DNA from: Pseudofrankia sp. DC12
Lineage (GTDB): Bacteria; Actinomycetota; Actinomycetes; Frankiales; Frankiaceae
Assembly: GCF_000966285.1 (NCBI RefSeq)
Contig: NZ_KQ031391.1
Coordinates: forward strand, 3,796,440 to 3,860,439
DNA: 64,000 nt
Direction: 5' to 3'
The translations under genes and the position numbers were made by a program. Below the pieces are notes generated by a model that was not told the origin of the DNA, searched no databases, and saw nothing but the letters and a program-made list of their open reading frames with translations. This document shows, piece by piece, positions 27,701-34,609 of the stretch. The first letter of the stretch is position 1. The number at the start of each line of letters is the position of its first letter.

Positions 27701-28143
27701 TCGGCGGCCGCGACCGCGCCGTCGCCGTTCGGCAGCGGCGCCGACGCCCGCAGCACCGGCAGCCCGGCCGCGATTGCCGCGTTGCGGGCGGCGACCTTGT
27801 CGCCGGTCAGCCGCAGCACCGCGGGCGGTGGGCCGACGAACGTGATCCCGGCGGCGCCGCACGCCTCGGCCAGCGCCGCGGACTCGGACAGGAAGCCGTA
27901 CCCGGGGTGCAGCGCGTCCACCTCGGCGTGCTTCGCGACCCGCAGCAGCTCGTCGATGTCCAGGTAGCCCCGCACCGGGTGGCCGGGCCCGCCTAGCTCG
28001 TAGGCCTCGCTGCCCTTGGTCCGGTGCAGGGAGGAGACGTCCTCGGGGGTGTAGACCGCGACGGTGCGCAGTCCGAGTTCGTGGGCGGCACGGAAGACCC
28101 GGACCGCGATCTCACTCCGGTTGGCGACCAGGACCTTGTGCAC
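24766..28143 (-). CDS. pyc: Pyruvate carboxylase
   Basis: A 1125-residue single-chain biotin enzyme making oxaloacetate from pyruvate, HCO3- and ATP. Domains in order: biotin carboxylase with the ATP-grasp fold (residues 1-450; KASAGGGGRGLRRV glycine-rich loop, MEMNPRIQVEHTVTEEV), carboxyltransferase (about 530-800; VTDTTLRDAHQSLLATRL, ECWGGATYDVALRFL, AIKDMAGLLRP with the metal/substrate residues, VHLHTHDTAGG), the PYC_OADA tail, and the C-terminal biotinyl domain with biotin-accepting Lys in VEAMKMEA. Start GTG 28143 has GAGGAG at 6 nt. Length equals other actinobacterial Pyc. It is monocistronic and supports anaplerosis. Confidence 0.97.
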   Translation of the reverse strand: MHKVLVANRSEIAVRVFRAAHELGLRTVAVYTPEDVSSLHRTKGSEAYELGGPGHPVRGYLDIDELLRVAKHAEVDALHPGYGFLSESAALAEACGAAGITFVGPPPAVLRLTGDKVAARNAAIAAGLPVLRASAPLPNGDGAVAAAEEVGFPLFVKASAGGGGRGLRRVARAADLPDAVGSAVREAAAAFGDGTVFLEQAVDRPRHIEVQVLGDSAGAVVHLFERDCSVQRRHQKVVEIAPAPSLDPAVRDGLCDAAVRFAKHVGYVNAGTVEFLVGADGQYTFMEMNPRIQVEHTVTEEVTGVDLVGAQLRIAAGETLADLNLSQDAITLRGVAIQCRVTTEDPAQDFRPDTGTISYYQSPGGPGVRLDGATYAGAEVSPYFDSLLVKLTCRGVSLEKASRRARRALREFRIRGVRTNIEFLSRLLADESFLAGGVTTSFIDERPWLLAGDGGADKTSRMLARLAHATVNGYKRPAAAFTDPRKLLPPLATADAPATGSRQLLVEAGPTEWARRLRAQERLAVTDTTLRDAHQSLLATRLRSFDILAAAPSFARLTPNLLSLECWGGATYDVALRFLSEDPWERLAALREAAPNICLQMLLRGKNAVGYTPYPDEVVRAFVSEAAATGIDLFRIFDALNDMEQMRPAIEAVVNTTGALAEGTLCYTGDLTDPAEQIYTLDYYLRLADQLVEAGSHLLAIKDMAGLLRPAAATRLVTALRERFDVPVHLHTHDTAGGQLATLLAAVNAGVDAVDTAAAAMSGGTSQPNMSALVAATDHTDRATGISLAALSSLEAYWEAVRDLYAPFEAGLRAPTGAVYRHEIPGGQLTNLRQQAISLGLGDRWADVTECYAIANELLGKPIKVTPTSKVVGDLALFIASGNIDPEVLRAEPEKFDLPASVLGYLAGELGTPPAGFAEPFRERALAGRRPAPPKAELEPDDRAALAGNGRRAALSRLLFPGPWRDYEKAVELYGDSSVIPTEAFLYGLRPGEPVSVFLEPGVEIIVELETIGDADRSGVRTLYLRVNGQPRPIRVRDESITSVSPVARRADPGDPTQIGASLPGIVTFSVKVGDSVDKGTKLAVVEAMKMEAAVTSPVAGTIAELAHESGDSVEVGDLLAIIRP

Positions 28144-28525
28144 GCGTGCTCCTCACCGGGTGGCTGGAACGGTCGAGCAGGCCGGGCCCGCCCATTCTGA
28201 CCGGCGCCGACAGCAGAGACCAGGCCAACGTGCGACGTCTCACGGCCCGGCCGCGCTCCCCGGGACCCCCCGACAGGCCACGCTCCGGCCATCTGCGCGT
28301 CAGAGCACGGGCATCGCCCCGTCAACGATCAGACAGCTCCCCGTTACCGGTCAAACGGTCCCGACACCCGGTACGGGCGCAGGGACGGGACCAGAGATGT
28401 CGACATCGGCGGGCGTGCGCCCCCGTCGTCCGCGTCCACCCGGACAAGGGCTGGGAGGGCGCTCAGCGCCCGAAGGCGGCGCGGCTGAAGGGCGCTCCGC
28501 GGCCGGTTCCAGCCGCGCGCCGGGA
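28144..28525. other. Intergenic region upstream of pyc
   Basis: No gene can be supported in these 382 bp. They contain the presumed pyc promoter (minus strand), the second copy of a 21-bp palindromic repeat (28453-28473) and weak GC hairpins just downstream of the Hsp70/WD40 gene that may act as its terminator. Confidence 0.5.
28453..28473. repeat. Short palindromic repeat, copy 2
   Basis: Palindrome GGGCGCTCAGCGCCC (28457-28471), differing by only the central base from the copy at 19312-19332. It lies 55 bp beyond the stop of the Hsp70/WD40 gene and could serve as a terminator hairpin. Confidence 0.5.
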
Positions 28526-30892
28526 CTAACGGGTGTAAATGATCTCCCAGAGGCGGGCGGTGGTGTCGGTGCTGGTGGTGGCCAGGAGCAGGCCGTAGGG
28601 GGCGAACGCGCAGCTCATGACCGTGCTGCTGTGGCCGGAGAGAGTCGCGACCTCGACGCCGGTGGAGACGTCCCAGAGCCTGGCGACGTCGTCGGTGCTC
28701 GCCGTCGCCAGCAACTGGCCGTCGGGGGAGAACGCGCAGCTCTGCGCCGACCCGCCGAGCGTCATCGTCGTCGTGCCGGTCGGGACGTCGGTCACCCGGG
28801 TGCCGTCGTTGGCGGTCGTCGCGAGCAGCAGCCCGTCCGGCGAGAAGGCACAGCCATTCGCGAAGTTCGTGTGCCCCGGGACCTTCATGATGCTTTCGCC
28901 GATCGCCACGTCCCACAGCAGGATCGAGTCGGCGCCGGCCGAGACCAGCAGCCGCCCGTCCGGGGAGAAGGCGCAGCCGTAGACCGAGCCCCGGTGCTCG
29001 CCGGAGAGGGTGGCGATCTGCTTACCGGTGGAGACGCCCCACAGCTTGACCGTCCGGTCGGTGCTGGTCGTCGCGATCAGCGTGCCGTCGGGCGAGAACG
29101 CGACGCCGTAGACGGGGCCCTTGTGTCCGGAGAAGACCGTCGTCTCCGCCCGGGTCGCCATGTCGAACAGCCGGGTCGACTTGTCACTGCCGGTGATGGC
29201 GAGCAGCTTGCCGTCCGGCGAGAAGGTGCAGCTGTTCGGCACGGAGCCCTTGCGTCCGGGGCCGGACAGCTCGCCCTCGACCCGGCCGGTGGCGACGTCC
29301 CAGAGCTGGATGCCGTCCTTGCTGGTGGTGGCCAGGAGCCGGCCGTCGGGGGAGAAAGCGCAGCTGGTGACGTCGCGGTCGTGGCCGGTCAGGGTCGCGC
29401 GCAGCGAGACGTCGACGAGGTGCGCCGGCCGGGCCGACCGCTCCATGCCGCCGCCGCGCAGGTCGGCGGAGTTTCCGGTGGGCGTGCCGTTGCCGGCCCG
29501 CTGGCCGAGCGGTACCGGGGACGTCGGCAGCGTGGTGGCGATCCAGTCGTGCTCGGTGATCGCCGCGCCCGGCTTCGCGTGCGTGTGCAGCAGGCTGCCG
29601 GGGGCCTCGGCGGCCAGGTCGAACAGTGAGCCGTCGGACAGGCGGACCCGGGCGAGCACCGAGCCGGCTTCGAACCGGGCGCCCGGTTCGGTGAGCCACC
29701 GGACCATCGTCGCCGTGCCGCCGGGGATCTCCCAACGGGCCGGCTGCACGACGGGGCTCGGCCGGGCGGCGACCGTGCGCCGCGTCGAGACGGACGCGGC
29801 CCAGGCCGCGGCGCCGCGGACGACGGCGAGCTCCGGCTCTGGCGGGACGAACAGCTGCTGGCCGGGCCAGTCGGTCGCCACGCCCAGCTTGCCGGCCAGG
29901 ATGTCCTGGATGACCGGCATCCGCGAGCCGCCGCCGACCAGCAGCACCCCGCCGAGCTTCTCCGCGGGAACGTCTGCGGCATCGAGCAGGTGCTGGCAGC
30001 AGGCCATCGTGCGGGCCAGTGTCGGCGAGGCGAGCTGGACGAACCGCTCCCGGTCGATGCCGACGAGCAGCCCGGCCGGGCCGAACACGTCCTCGACCAG
30101 CGGGACGTCGGTGAGCTGGTGCTTGAGCGTCCGGGCGAAGTCGGCCAGCTCGAGCCGAGTCCGGCGGGCGGCGGTCTGGAACACCTCGCCGGTGCCGGTC
30201 GGGTTGAGCAGCGGCTCGAGGCTGCGGCCGTGCTGGCTGAGGATCTCGTCGAAAAGTAGCTGGTCGAGGTCGCGACCGCCGCAGTCGTGCAGGGACGAGT
30301 GGCCGATCACCTCGTGCCGGCCGGCGGAGCCGACGGCGATCAGGGCGGCGTCGAAGGTGCCGCCGCCGAAGTCGTAGACGAGCACCAGGTCGCCGGGGCG
30401 GGGGCGGTGCGCGCCCAGCGGCGCCCAGGCCGCGGCGACCGGCTCGGCGAGCAGGTCGACGTCGACGAAACCGGCCGCCTCGGCCGCGTTGATCATGAGG
30501 CGCCGTAGCGGGCCGGACGGGTCGTAGACCGCGGGGATCGTGACGACGGCGCGCGGCAGGGAGCCGCCGAACTGCGCCTCGGCCTCTGCCTTGAGGGCGG
30601 CCATCGTGGCCGTGACCAGCCGGGCCGGCGGGTAGGTCCGCCCGTCGAGCGTGACCGGCGACTCGCGGCGCAGATCCCGCTTGATCTCGCCGCGGTAGGC
30701 GGCCGGCCAGATCCGCTTGCGGCGCTCCGCCAGCGTCCCGACGATCAGAGTGTCACTGTCCGCGAACACCGACGACGGCCAGGACACCGCGCCACTGGCG
30801 GTCTCGCGGACGAGCTCCACCTGGCCGTCGGCCACGTACGCCGCGGACGCCCGGAAGGTGCCGTAGTCGATCGCGAGGATCGGCTCAGCCAC
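28526..30892 (-). CDS. Hsp70-like ATPase fused to lipoyl-like domain and seven WD40 repeats
   Basis: 788 residues. Residues 1-395 form an actin-fold Hsp70 ATPase: phosphate 1 AIDYGTFRASA, phosphate 2 VYDFGGGTFDAAL, adenosine motif LLVGGGSRMPVIQDIL. There is no Hsp70 substrate-binding domain. Instead residues about 415-480 (MVRWLTEPGARFEAGSVLAR, then EAPGSLLHTHAKPGAAI) resemble a biotinyl/lipoyl beta-barrel, without the modified lysine. Residues 515-788 contain seven WD40 repeats, each with a CAFSPDG-type motif and an LWDV or similar end, enough for a closed propeller. Start GTG 30892 has GGAGGG at 4-nt spacing; upstream frame extension lacks homology. It is probably a cytoplasmic ATP-switched scaffold; clients unknown. 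Confidence 0.85.
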   Translation of the reverse strand: MAEPILAIDYGTFRASAAYVADGQVELVRETASGAVSWPSSVFADSDTLIVGTLAERRKRIWPAAYRGEIKRDLRRESPVTLDGRTYPPARLVTATMAALKAEAEAQFGGSLPRAVVTIPAVYDPSGPLRRLMINAAEAAGFVDVDLLAEPVAAAWAPLGAHRPRPGDLVLVYDFGGGTFDAALIAVGSAGRHEVIGHSSLHDCGGRDLDQLLFDEILSQHGRSLEPLLNPTGTGEVFQTAARRTRLELADFARTLKHQLTDVPLVEDVFGPAGLLVGIDRERFVQLASPTLARTMACCQHLLDAADVPAEKLGGVLLVGGGSRMPVIQDILAGKLGVATDWPGQQLFVPPEPELAVVRGAAAWAASVSTRRTVAARPSPVVQPARWEIPGGTATMVRWLTEPGARFEAGSVLARVRLSDGSLFDLAAEAPGSLLHTHAKPGAAITEHDWIATTLPTSPVPLGQRAGNGTPTGNSADLRGGGMERSARPAHLVDVSLRATLTGHDRDVTSCAFSPDGRLLATTSKDGIQLWDVATGRVEGELSGPGRKGSVPNSCTFSPDGKLLAITGSDKSTRLFDMATRAETTVFSGHKGPVYGVAFSPDGTLIATTSTDRTVKLWGVSTGKQIATLSGEHRGSVYGCAFSPDGRLLVSAGADSILLWDVAIGESIMKVPGHTNFANGCAFSPDGLLLATTANDGTRVTDVPTGTTTMTLGGSAQSCAFSPDGQLLATASTDDVARLWDVSTGVEVATLSGHSSTVMSCAFAPYGLLLATTSTDTTARLWEIIYTR

Positions 30893-31379
30893 CGCGCCCT
30901 CCGTCGTCTGTGTCGCCGGGCCTCGCGCACGAGCCACCGGTGATCGAACGTGTACCAGTCCGTCGCGACCGCCGCCCGCTACCGGCCGGCCAGCCGCTCC
31001 GGGCCGCTGTTGCCCTCCAACCCCGTCGGTTGGCCCAAGCTCGGCCCAAGGCCGGCCCACCATCCGCACTGGGTTGGCTGTGCTGGATTGCCCATCGTCG
31101 GCCGGCATCGTCGCCTGGAGGTCGACTTGTCCGACCGATCCTAGCCGAGCACGTCCCTGCCCTCTTCGCGCGGGTACGGAGGCCCTACGCGCCCGCCACG
31201 GGCGCCGTGCGCCCGCCAACGCCGCGTGGGTCACCGTGACGGCCGGAAGGCCGTGTCGACAGTGAAGTGGCGATCGCTCCGGTTTTTCCGTATTCGCCGG
31301 TTCTGGCCGTTTCCACGAACGAGGTTTGCGGACGGGCGGGATCGGTGCACGCTGGGTACGTGCCATGAAGGAGGCCGAT
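30893..31379. other. Intergenic region
   Basis: Promoter space for two divergent genes. I see no gene; a run of GCCCAA/GGCCCA-type short repeats lies around 31030-31060. Confidence 0.4.
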
Positions 31380-31652
31380 ATGAGCTCCACCATGCTCACC
31401 CGACGCCAGGCGCGCTCCGGGCACCGTGCCGTGCTGCCGCCGCCCGGCCCCGGCCCCGGCCCACGCCCGGGAGACCCGGTGCCGCCGATGCCACCGCCCG
31501 ACCCGAAGCCGCCCGTGCCGGACCCCGATCCCATCCCGCCTGTGCCGGTGCCGGACCCGGTTCCGCCGAGCCCGGTGCCCGACCCCTACCCCGGCCCGGT
31601 GCCCGGCCCCGACATCCCGATGCCCCCGATCCCCGCCCCGGAGCCACTCTGA
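31380..31652 (+). CDS. Proline-rich small protein (about 43% Pro)
   Basis: 90 residues. An 18-residue basic/polar head (MSSTMLTRRQARSGHRAVL) is followed by an almost continuous Pro-X lattice (PGPGPGPRPGDPVPP, PDPDPIPPVPVPDPVPP, ending PIPAPEPL) with about 39 prolines and regularly spaced Asp. No signal peptide or membrane helix. ATG 31380 has an excellent GAAGGAGG at 5 nt, the main evidence that this is translated; ATG 31365 is less likely. It should form an extended polyproline-II rod and could bind SH3-like, profilin-like or WD40 partners; function unknown. It is divergent from the Hsp70/WD40 gene. Confidence 0.65.
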   Translation: MSSTMLTRRQARSGHRAVLPPPGPGPGPRPGDPVPPMPPPDPKPPVPDPDPIPPVPVPDPVPPSPVPDPYPGPVPGPDIPMPPIPAPEPL

Positions 31653-31749
31653 CGGCAGTCGCCTACGGTCACCTGGAGTGTCATAAACTGTCCTGTGCGT
31701 GAGCGCCGGATCCGGTTCGTGGCTCAGAGGGCTGGGTAGAGGCCTCGTC

Positions 31750-31998
31750 ATGAGCCACCGTCCCGACGGCATCCCCGGCCGCGACCTGTCCGACGCCGCG
31801 CTCGTCCGAGAGGTGCGTCAACTGCATCGGACCCGGCACGCGACCTTCCTCGAAGGCAGCGAAGATGCCTTCGAGACGCACACCCGCCGGATGCTGGAAC
31901 TCGAACGCGAATACCTGCGCCGGTTCCCCGACGCGGTCAGCCCCGACCCGCAGCGCACCCGCGCCGGCCGGCGACGAGCCGCCGGCCTGACCGCCTGA
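31750..31998 (+). CDS. DUF6158-family small protein
   Basis: An 82-residue actinobacterial small protein: GIPGRDLSDAALVREVRQLH, then RTRHATFLEGSEDAF and RRMLELEREYLRRFPD, predicted helical and highly charged, matching the DUF6158 pattern I recall. ATG 31750 gives the family start; a longer in-frame extension to 31699 is not conserved-looking. Role unknown. Confidence 0.75.
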   Translation: MSHRPDGIPGRDLSDAALVREVRQLHRTRHATFLEGSEDAFETHTRRMLELEREYLRRFPDAVSPDPQRTRAGRRRAAGLTA

Positions 31999-32088
31999 CC
32001 CGCGCGCCCTGCCGGCCCGTCGGCGCACAACCGCCGATGAGGCCGGGCGCCCTCCCGTGGCCGGCTCGCCTTGGCGAGGCGGGCGGGT

Positions 32089-32754
32089 TCAGTCCGGCCC
32101 GCCTGCTGGCGGGGCGCCCGCCGCCCGAGGCCCGGCGAGACGGGCGAGGTCGGCCGGGGTGTCGACGTCGTCGGGTGTGCCCAGGTCGTCGCACGGCACG
32201 ACAGTGAGACGGTCCGGGTGGGCGCGCAACCAGGCCCGGGCGCCGACGTCGCCCCGGGCCAGCCGGGCGACGTCCGGCCAGATCGCGCGCGGCAACAGCA
32301 CCGGGTTGCGCGGCCTGCCGCCGAAGCAGGCGACGACGGCCGCCGGGGCCGTCGCCACGTCAGGCGCTGCGCGCGCGCCGCCGACCGCGGTGGCGATCAG
32401 GCGTCTGACCAGGTCCGGTTCGACGAACGGCTGGTCCACGAGCGCGACCACGACGGCCTCGGCCGCGGTTTCCGTGAGCGCCGCGAGGCCTGCGCGCAGC
32501 GAGGCTCCCATGCCCTCGGCCCAGCCTTCGACCCGGACGACCTCGACGCCGCCAGGGGGTCCGGCCGTGGGGATAGCGGCGATCACCTGGTCGGCGGCGG
32601 CGCCGACGGTGACCAGCAGCGGCGAGCAGCCGGCCGCGTCGAGCAGCCGCAGCCCGCGCACGACGAGCGGGGCGCCGTCCCAGCCGACCAGTGCCTTCGG
32701 CGTGCCGAGGCGCCGGCCGGCCCCCGCCGCCAGCAGCAGCCCAGCGACCTTCAC
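32089..32754 (-). CDS. MobA/MocA-like molybdenum cofactor nucleotidyltransferase
   Basis: 221 residues of the NTP_transf_3 (MobA-like) fold. The nucleotide-binding loop is LLLAAGAGRRLGTPKALVGW, the Asp motif is VVVALVDQPFV, and the magnesium region is CFGGRPRNPVLLP. MocA-type enzymes convert Mo-molybdopterin to the cytosine dinucleotide form used by xanthine-dehydrogenase-family enzymes. It is divergent from the XdhC gene (205 bp apart), which strengthens that role over general MobA. The start is GTG 32754 with a weak ribosome site. Confidence 0.82.
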   Translation of the reverse strand: MKVAGLLLAAGAGRRLGTPKALVGWDGAPLVVRGLRLLDAAGCSPLLVTVGAAADQVIAAIPTAGPPGGVEVVRVEGWAEGMGASLRAGLAALTETAAEAVVVALVDQPFVEPDLVRRLIATAVGGARAAPDVATAPAAVVACFGGRPRNPVLLPRAIWPDVARLARGDVGARAWLRAHPDRLTVVPCDDLGTPDDVDTPADLARLAGPRAAGAPPAGGPD

Positions 32755-32959
32755 GCCTCGTTTCTATCCTTGAGTGGGTCTCGCGAGGCCATGGCGGGCC
32801 GCCCAGAACGCCGGCGCGCGTCCGGCTTGCGTGCTCGTGACCGCCAAGACGATGCACCTGGCGGCTCGGCGCGCGAATCTGGACCTACGGACCGGTGGTG
32901 GTGCGGCCGGCCGCCTGGTGCGTGGGCCGGTGGCGGCGACCGACAAGGGGTGGCACGCG

Positions 32960-34375
32960 ATGCGTGAGCTGACCGAGCAACTGCGCGGGTGGCGGCGCTC
33001 CGGTACTCCGTTCGCCGTCGCGACCGTCGTCGGAGTACGCGGGAGCGCGCCGCGGCAGCCGGGCGCGGTGATGGCCGTCGATGCGAGTGGCGAGGCGCTG
33101 GGCAGCGTCTCCGGCGGGTGTGTCGAGGGCGCCGTCTACGACGTCGCGACCGAGGTGCTCGCGACGGGGGCACCGGTGCTGACGACCTACGGGATCTCGG
33201 ACGATGACGCGTTGGCGGTAGGCCTCACCTGTGGCGGGATCATCGACATCCTCGTCGCACCCGCGGGCGAGCCGATGTTCGAGACGCTGGACTCGGTCGC
33301 GGCCGGCGTTCCGGTCGCCCTCGTCACCGTCCTGTCAGGCCCGGCGCCGGACGCGGGGCCGGACCGGGCCGCCGCCAGCTCGGGCCGAAACGAGGCCGGC
33401 CCCGGCCGGGGCGATGCCGGGGTGGCGAGTGGGCCGGGCGATCTCGGCCGGCAGCTCGCCGTCTGGCCTGACCGCGTCGTCGGCACGCTGGGCTCACCTG
33501 GCCTCGACCACGCCGTCGTCGACGACGCCAGGGGCATGCTCGCGGCCGGCCGCACGGGCGCCCGCCATTACGGTGCCTGCGGCGAGCGGTCTCCGGTCGA
33601 CGCGGCCAGCCGGGACGCGCCCGGGAGCGACGGTGCGGGTGACGGCGCCCCAGGCGGGCAGCGCTGGAACGAAGCCTGGTCGGGCCGGGCGGCCGACGGC
33701 CTGTTGGGTGAGGCCGGGCTGCCGCCCGACGCGGTCACCGTCTTCGTGCAGGCGTTCGCGCCGCCGCCGCGGATGCTCGTCTTCGGCGCCATCGACTACG
33801 CCGCGGCCGTCGTCTCGATGGGACGGTTCCTGGGCTACCGGGTGACGGTCTGCGACGCCCGGCCGGTCTTCGCGACCGCCCGGCGGTTCCCGGACGCGCA
33901 TGAGGTGATCTGCGAATGGCCGTCCCGCTATCTGGAGCGGGTCACGGTCGACGCGCGCACGGTGATCTGCGTGCTGACCCACGACCCGAAGTTGGACGTC
34001 CCGCTGCTGCGGGTGGCGCTGCGATCGCCGGCCGGTTACGTCGGCGCGATGGGCTCGCGGCGCACCCACGCCGAACGGCTGGAGCGCCTGCGCGCGGACG
34101 GTCTCACCGAGGCCGAGCTCGCGCGGCTGCGCTCGCCGATCGGCCTTGACCTCGGCGGGCGCACCCCGGAGGAGACCGCTGTCGCGATCGCCGCCGAGAT
34201 CATCCAGGCGACCTGGGGCGGCAGCGGAGCGCCACTGGCGGTCACCTCCGGCCGAATTCACGAGCCGTCCGGCGTGCCGGCAGGGTCCCCTTTTGTGAAC
34301 TCCGGTCGCACGTACGCGTCCGATTCCGGCCGGGCCGTGATCGTGGGCGATGCCACCAGTGCGGGAGCGGATTGA
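32960..34375 (+). CDS. XdhC/CoxI-family molybdoenzyme maturation factor
   Basis: 471 residues. The N-terminal XdhC_CoxI domain has VVGVRGSAPRQPGAVMAV, GSVSGGCVEGAVYD and VGLTCGGIIDIL (conserved cysteine). A non-conserved insert rich in Gly/Asp/Ala covers about residues 130-255. The C-terminal Rossmann-like XdhC_C domain has MLVFGAIDYAAAVVSMGRFL, VCVLTHDPKLDVPLL-type residues and GYVGAMGSRRTHAERLERL, ending GLDLGGRTPEETAVAIAAEI. It handles sulfurated molybdenum cofactor for xanthine dehydrogenase or CO-dehydrogenase-like enzymes; no structural subunits lie in this window. Start ATG 32960 follows AAGGGG. The insert makes it about 100 residues longer than usual. Confidence 0.88.
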   Translation: MRELTEQLRGWRRSGTPFAVATVVGVRGSAPRQPGAVMAVDASGEALGSVSGGCVEGAVYDVATEVLATGAPVLTTYGISDDDALAVGLTCGGIIDILVAPAGEPMFETLDSVAAGVPVALVTVLSGPAPDAGPDRAAASSGRNEAGPGRGDAGVASGPGDLGRQLAVWPDRVVGTLGSPGLDHAVVDDARGMLAAGRTGARHYGACGERSPVDAASRDAPGSDGAGDGAPGGQRWNEAWSGRAADGLLGEAGLPPDAVTVFVQAFAPPPRMLVFGAIDYAAAVVSMGRFLGYRVTVCDARPVFATARRFPDAHEVICEWPSRYLERVTVDARTVICVLTHDPKLDVPLLRVALRSPAGYVGAMGSRRTHAERLERLRADGLTEAELARLRSPIGLDLGGRTPEETAVAIAAEIIQATWGGSGAPLAVTSGRIHEPSGVPAGSPFVNSGRTYASDSGRAVIVGDATSAGAD

Positions 34376-34460
34376 GCCAGACCGGGCGGACGGTCCAGAT
34401 CTGCTCCGGCTGTTTGGCTCCCGCCGGCTCGCCCTGGGATTTCCTTTTACACCGGTGTCG

Positions 34461-34544
34461 TAGCCGGGAAAGCCCGGCTATGCCATTGATGGACGCTCTG
34501 TGATAGCTGGAGTTCAGGAGATTCCAAGCTTGCCGCAAGGCTTG
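34461..34544 (+). promoter_or_regulatory. Structured leader with two hairpins before the GT2-GT39 gene
   Basis: TAGCCGGG/CCCGGCTA forms a perfect 8-bp stem with a 4-nt AAAG loop (34461-34480). A second stem-loop is formed by CAAGC and GGCTTG arms with inner TTGC/GCAA pairing (34525-34544). They lie between xdhC and the next start at 34610. They may be a terminator for xdhC followed by a leader element; no known riboswitch class is recognised. Confidence 0.35.
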
Positions 34545-34609
34545 TCCTAACCGGCGCGGCCAAGCTGTTGAGCGTGGGATGGGAACGGCGGCCGGGGGTG
34601 GCACCACGC

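Noticed and set aside
25678..27996. Plus-strand open frame of about 770 codons opposite pyc
   Set aside because: Antisense shadow of pyruvate carboxylase; no domain and composition typical of antisense GC-rich frames.
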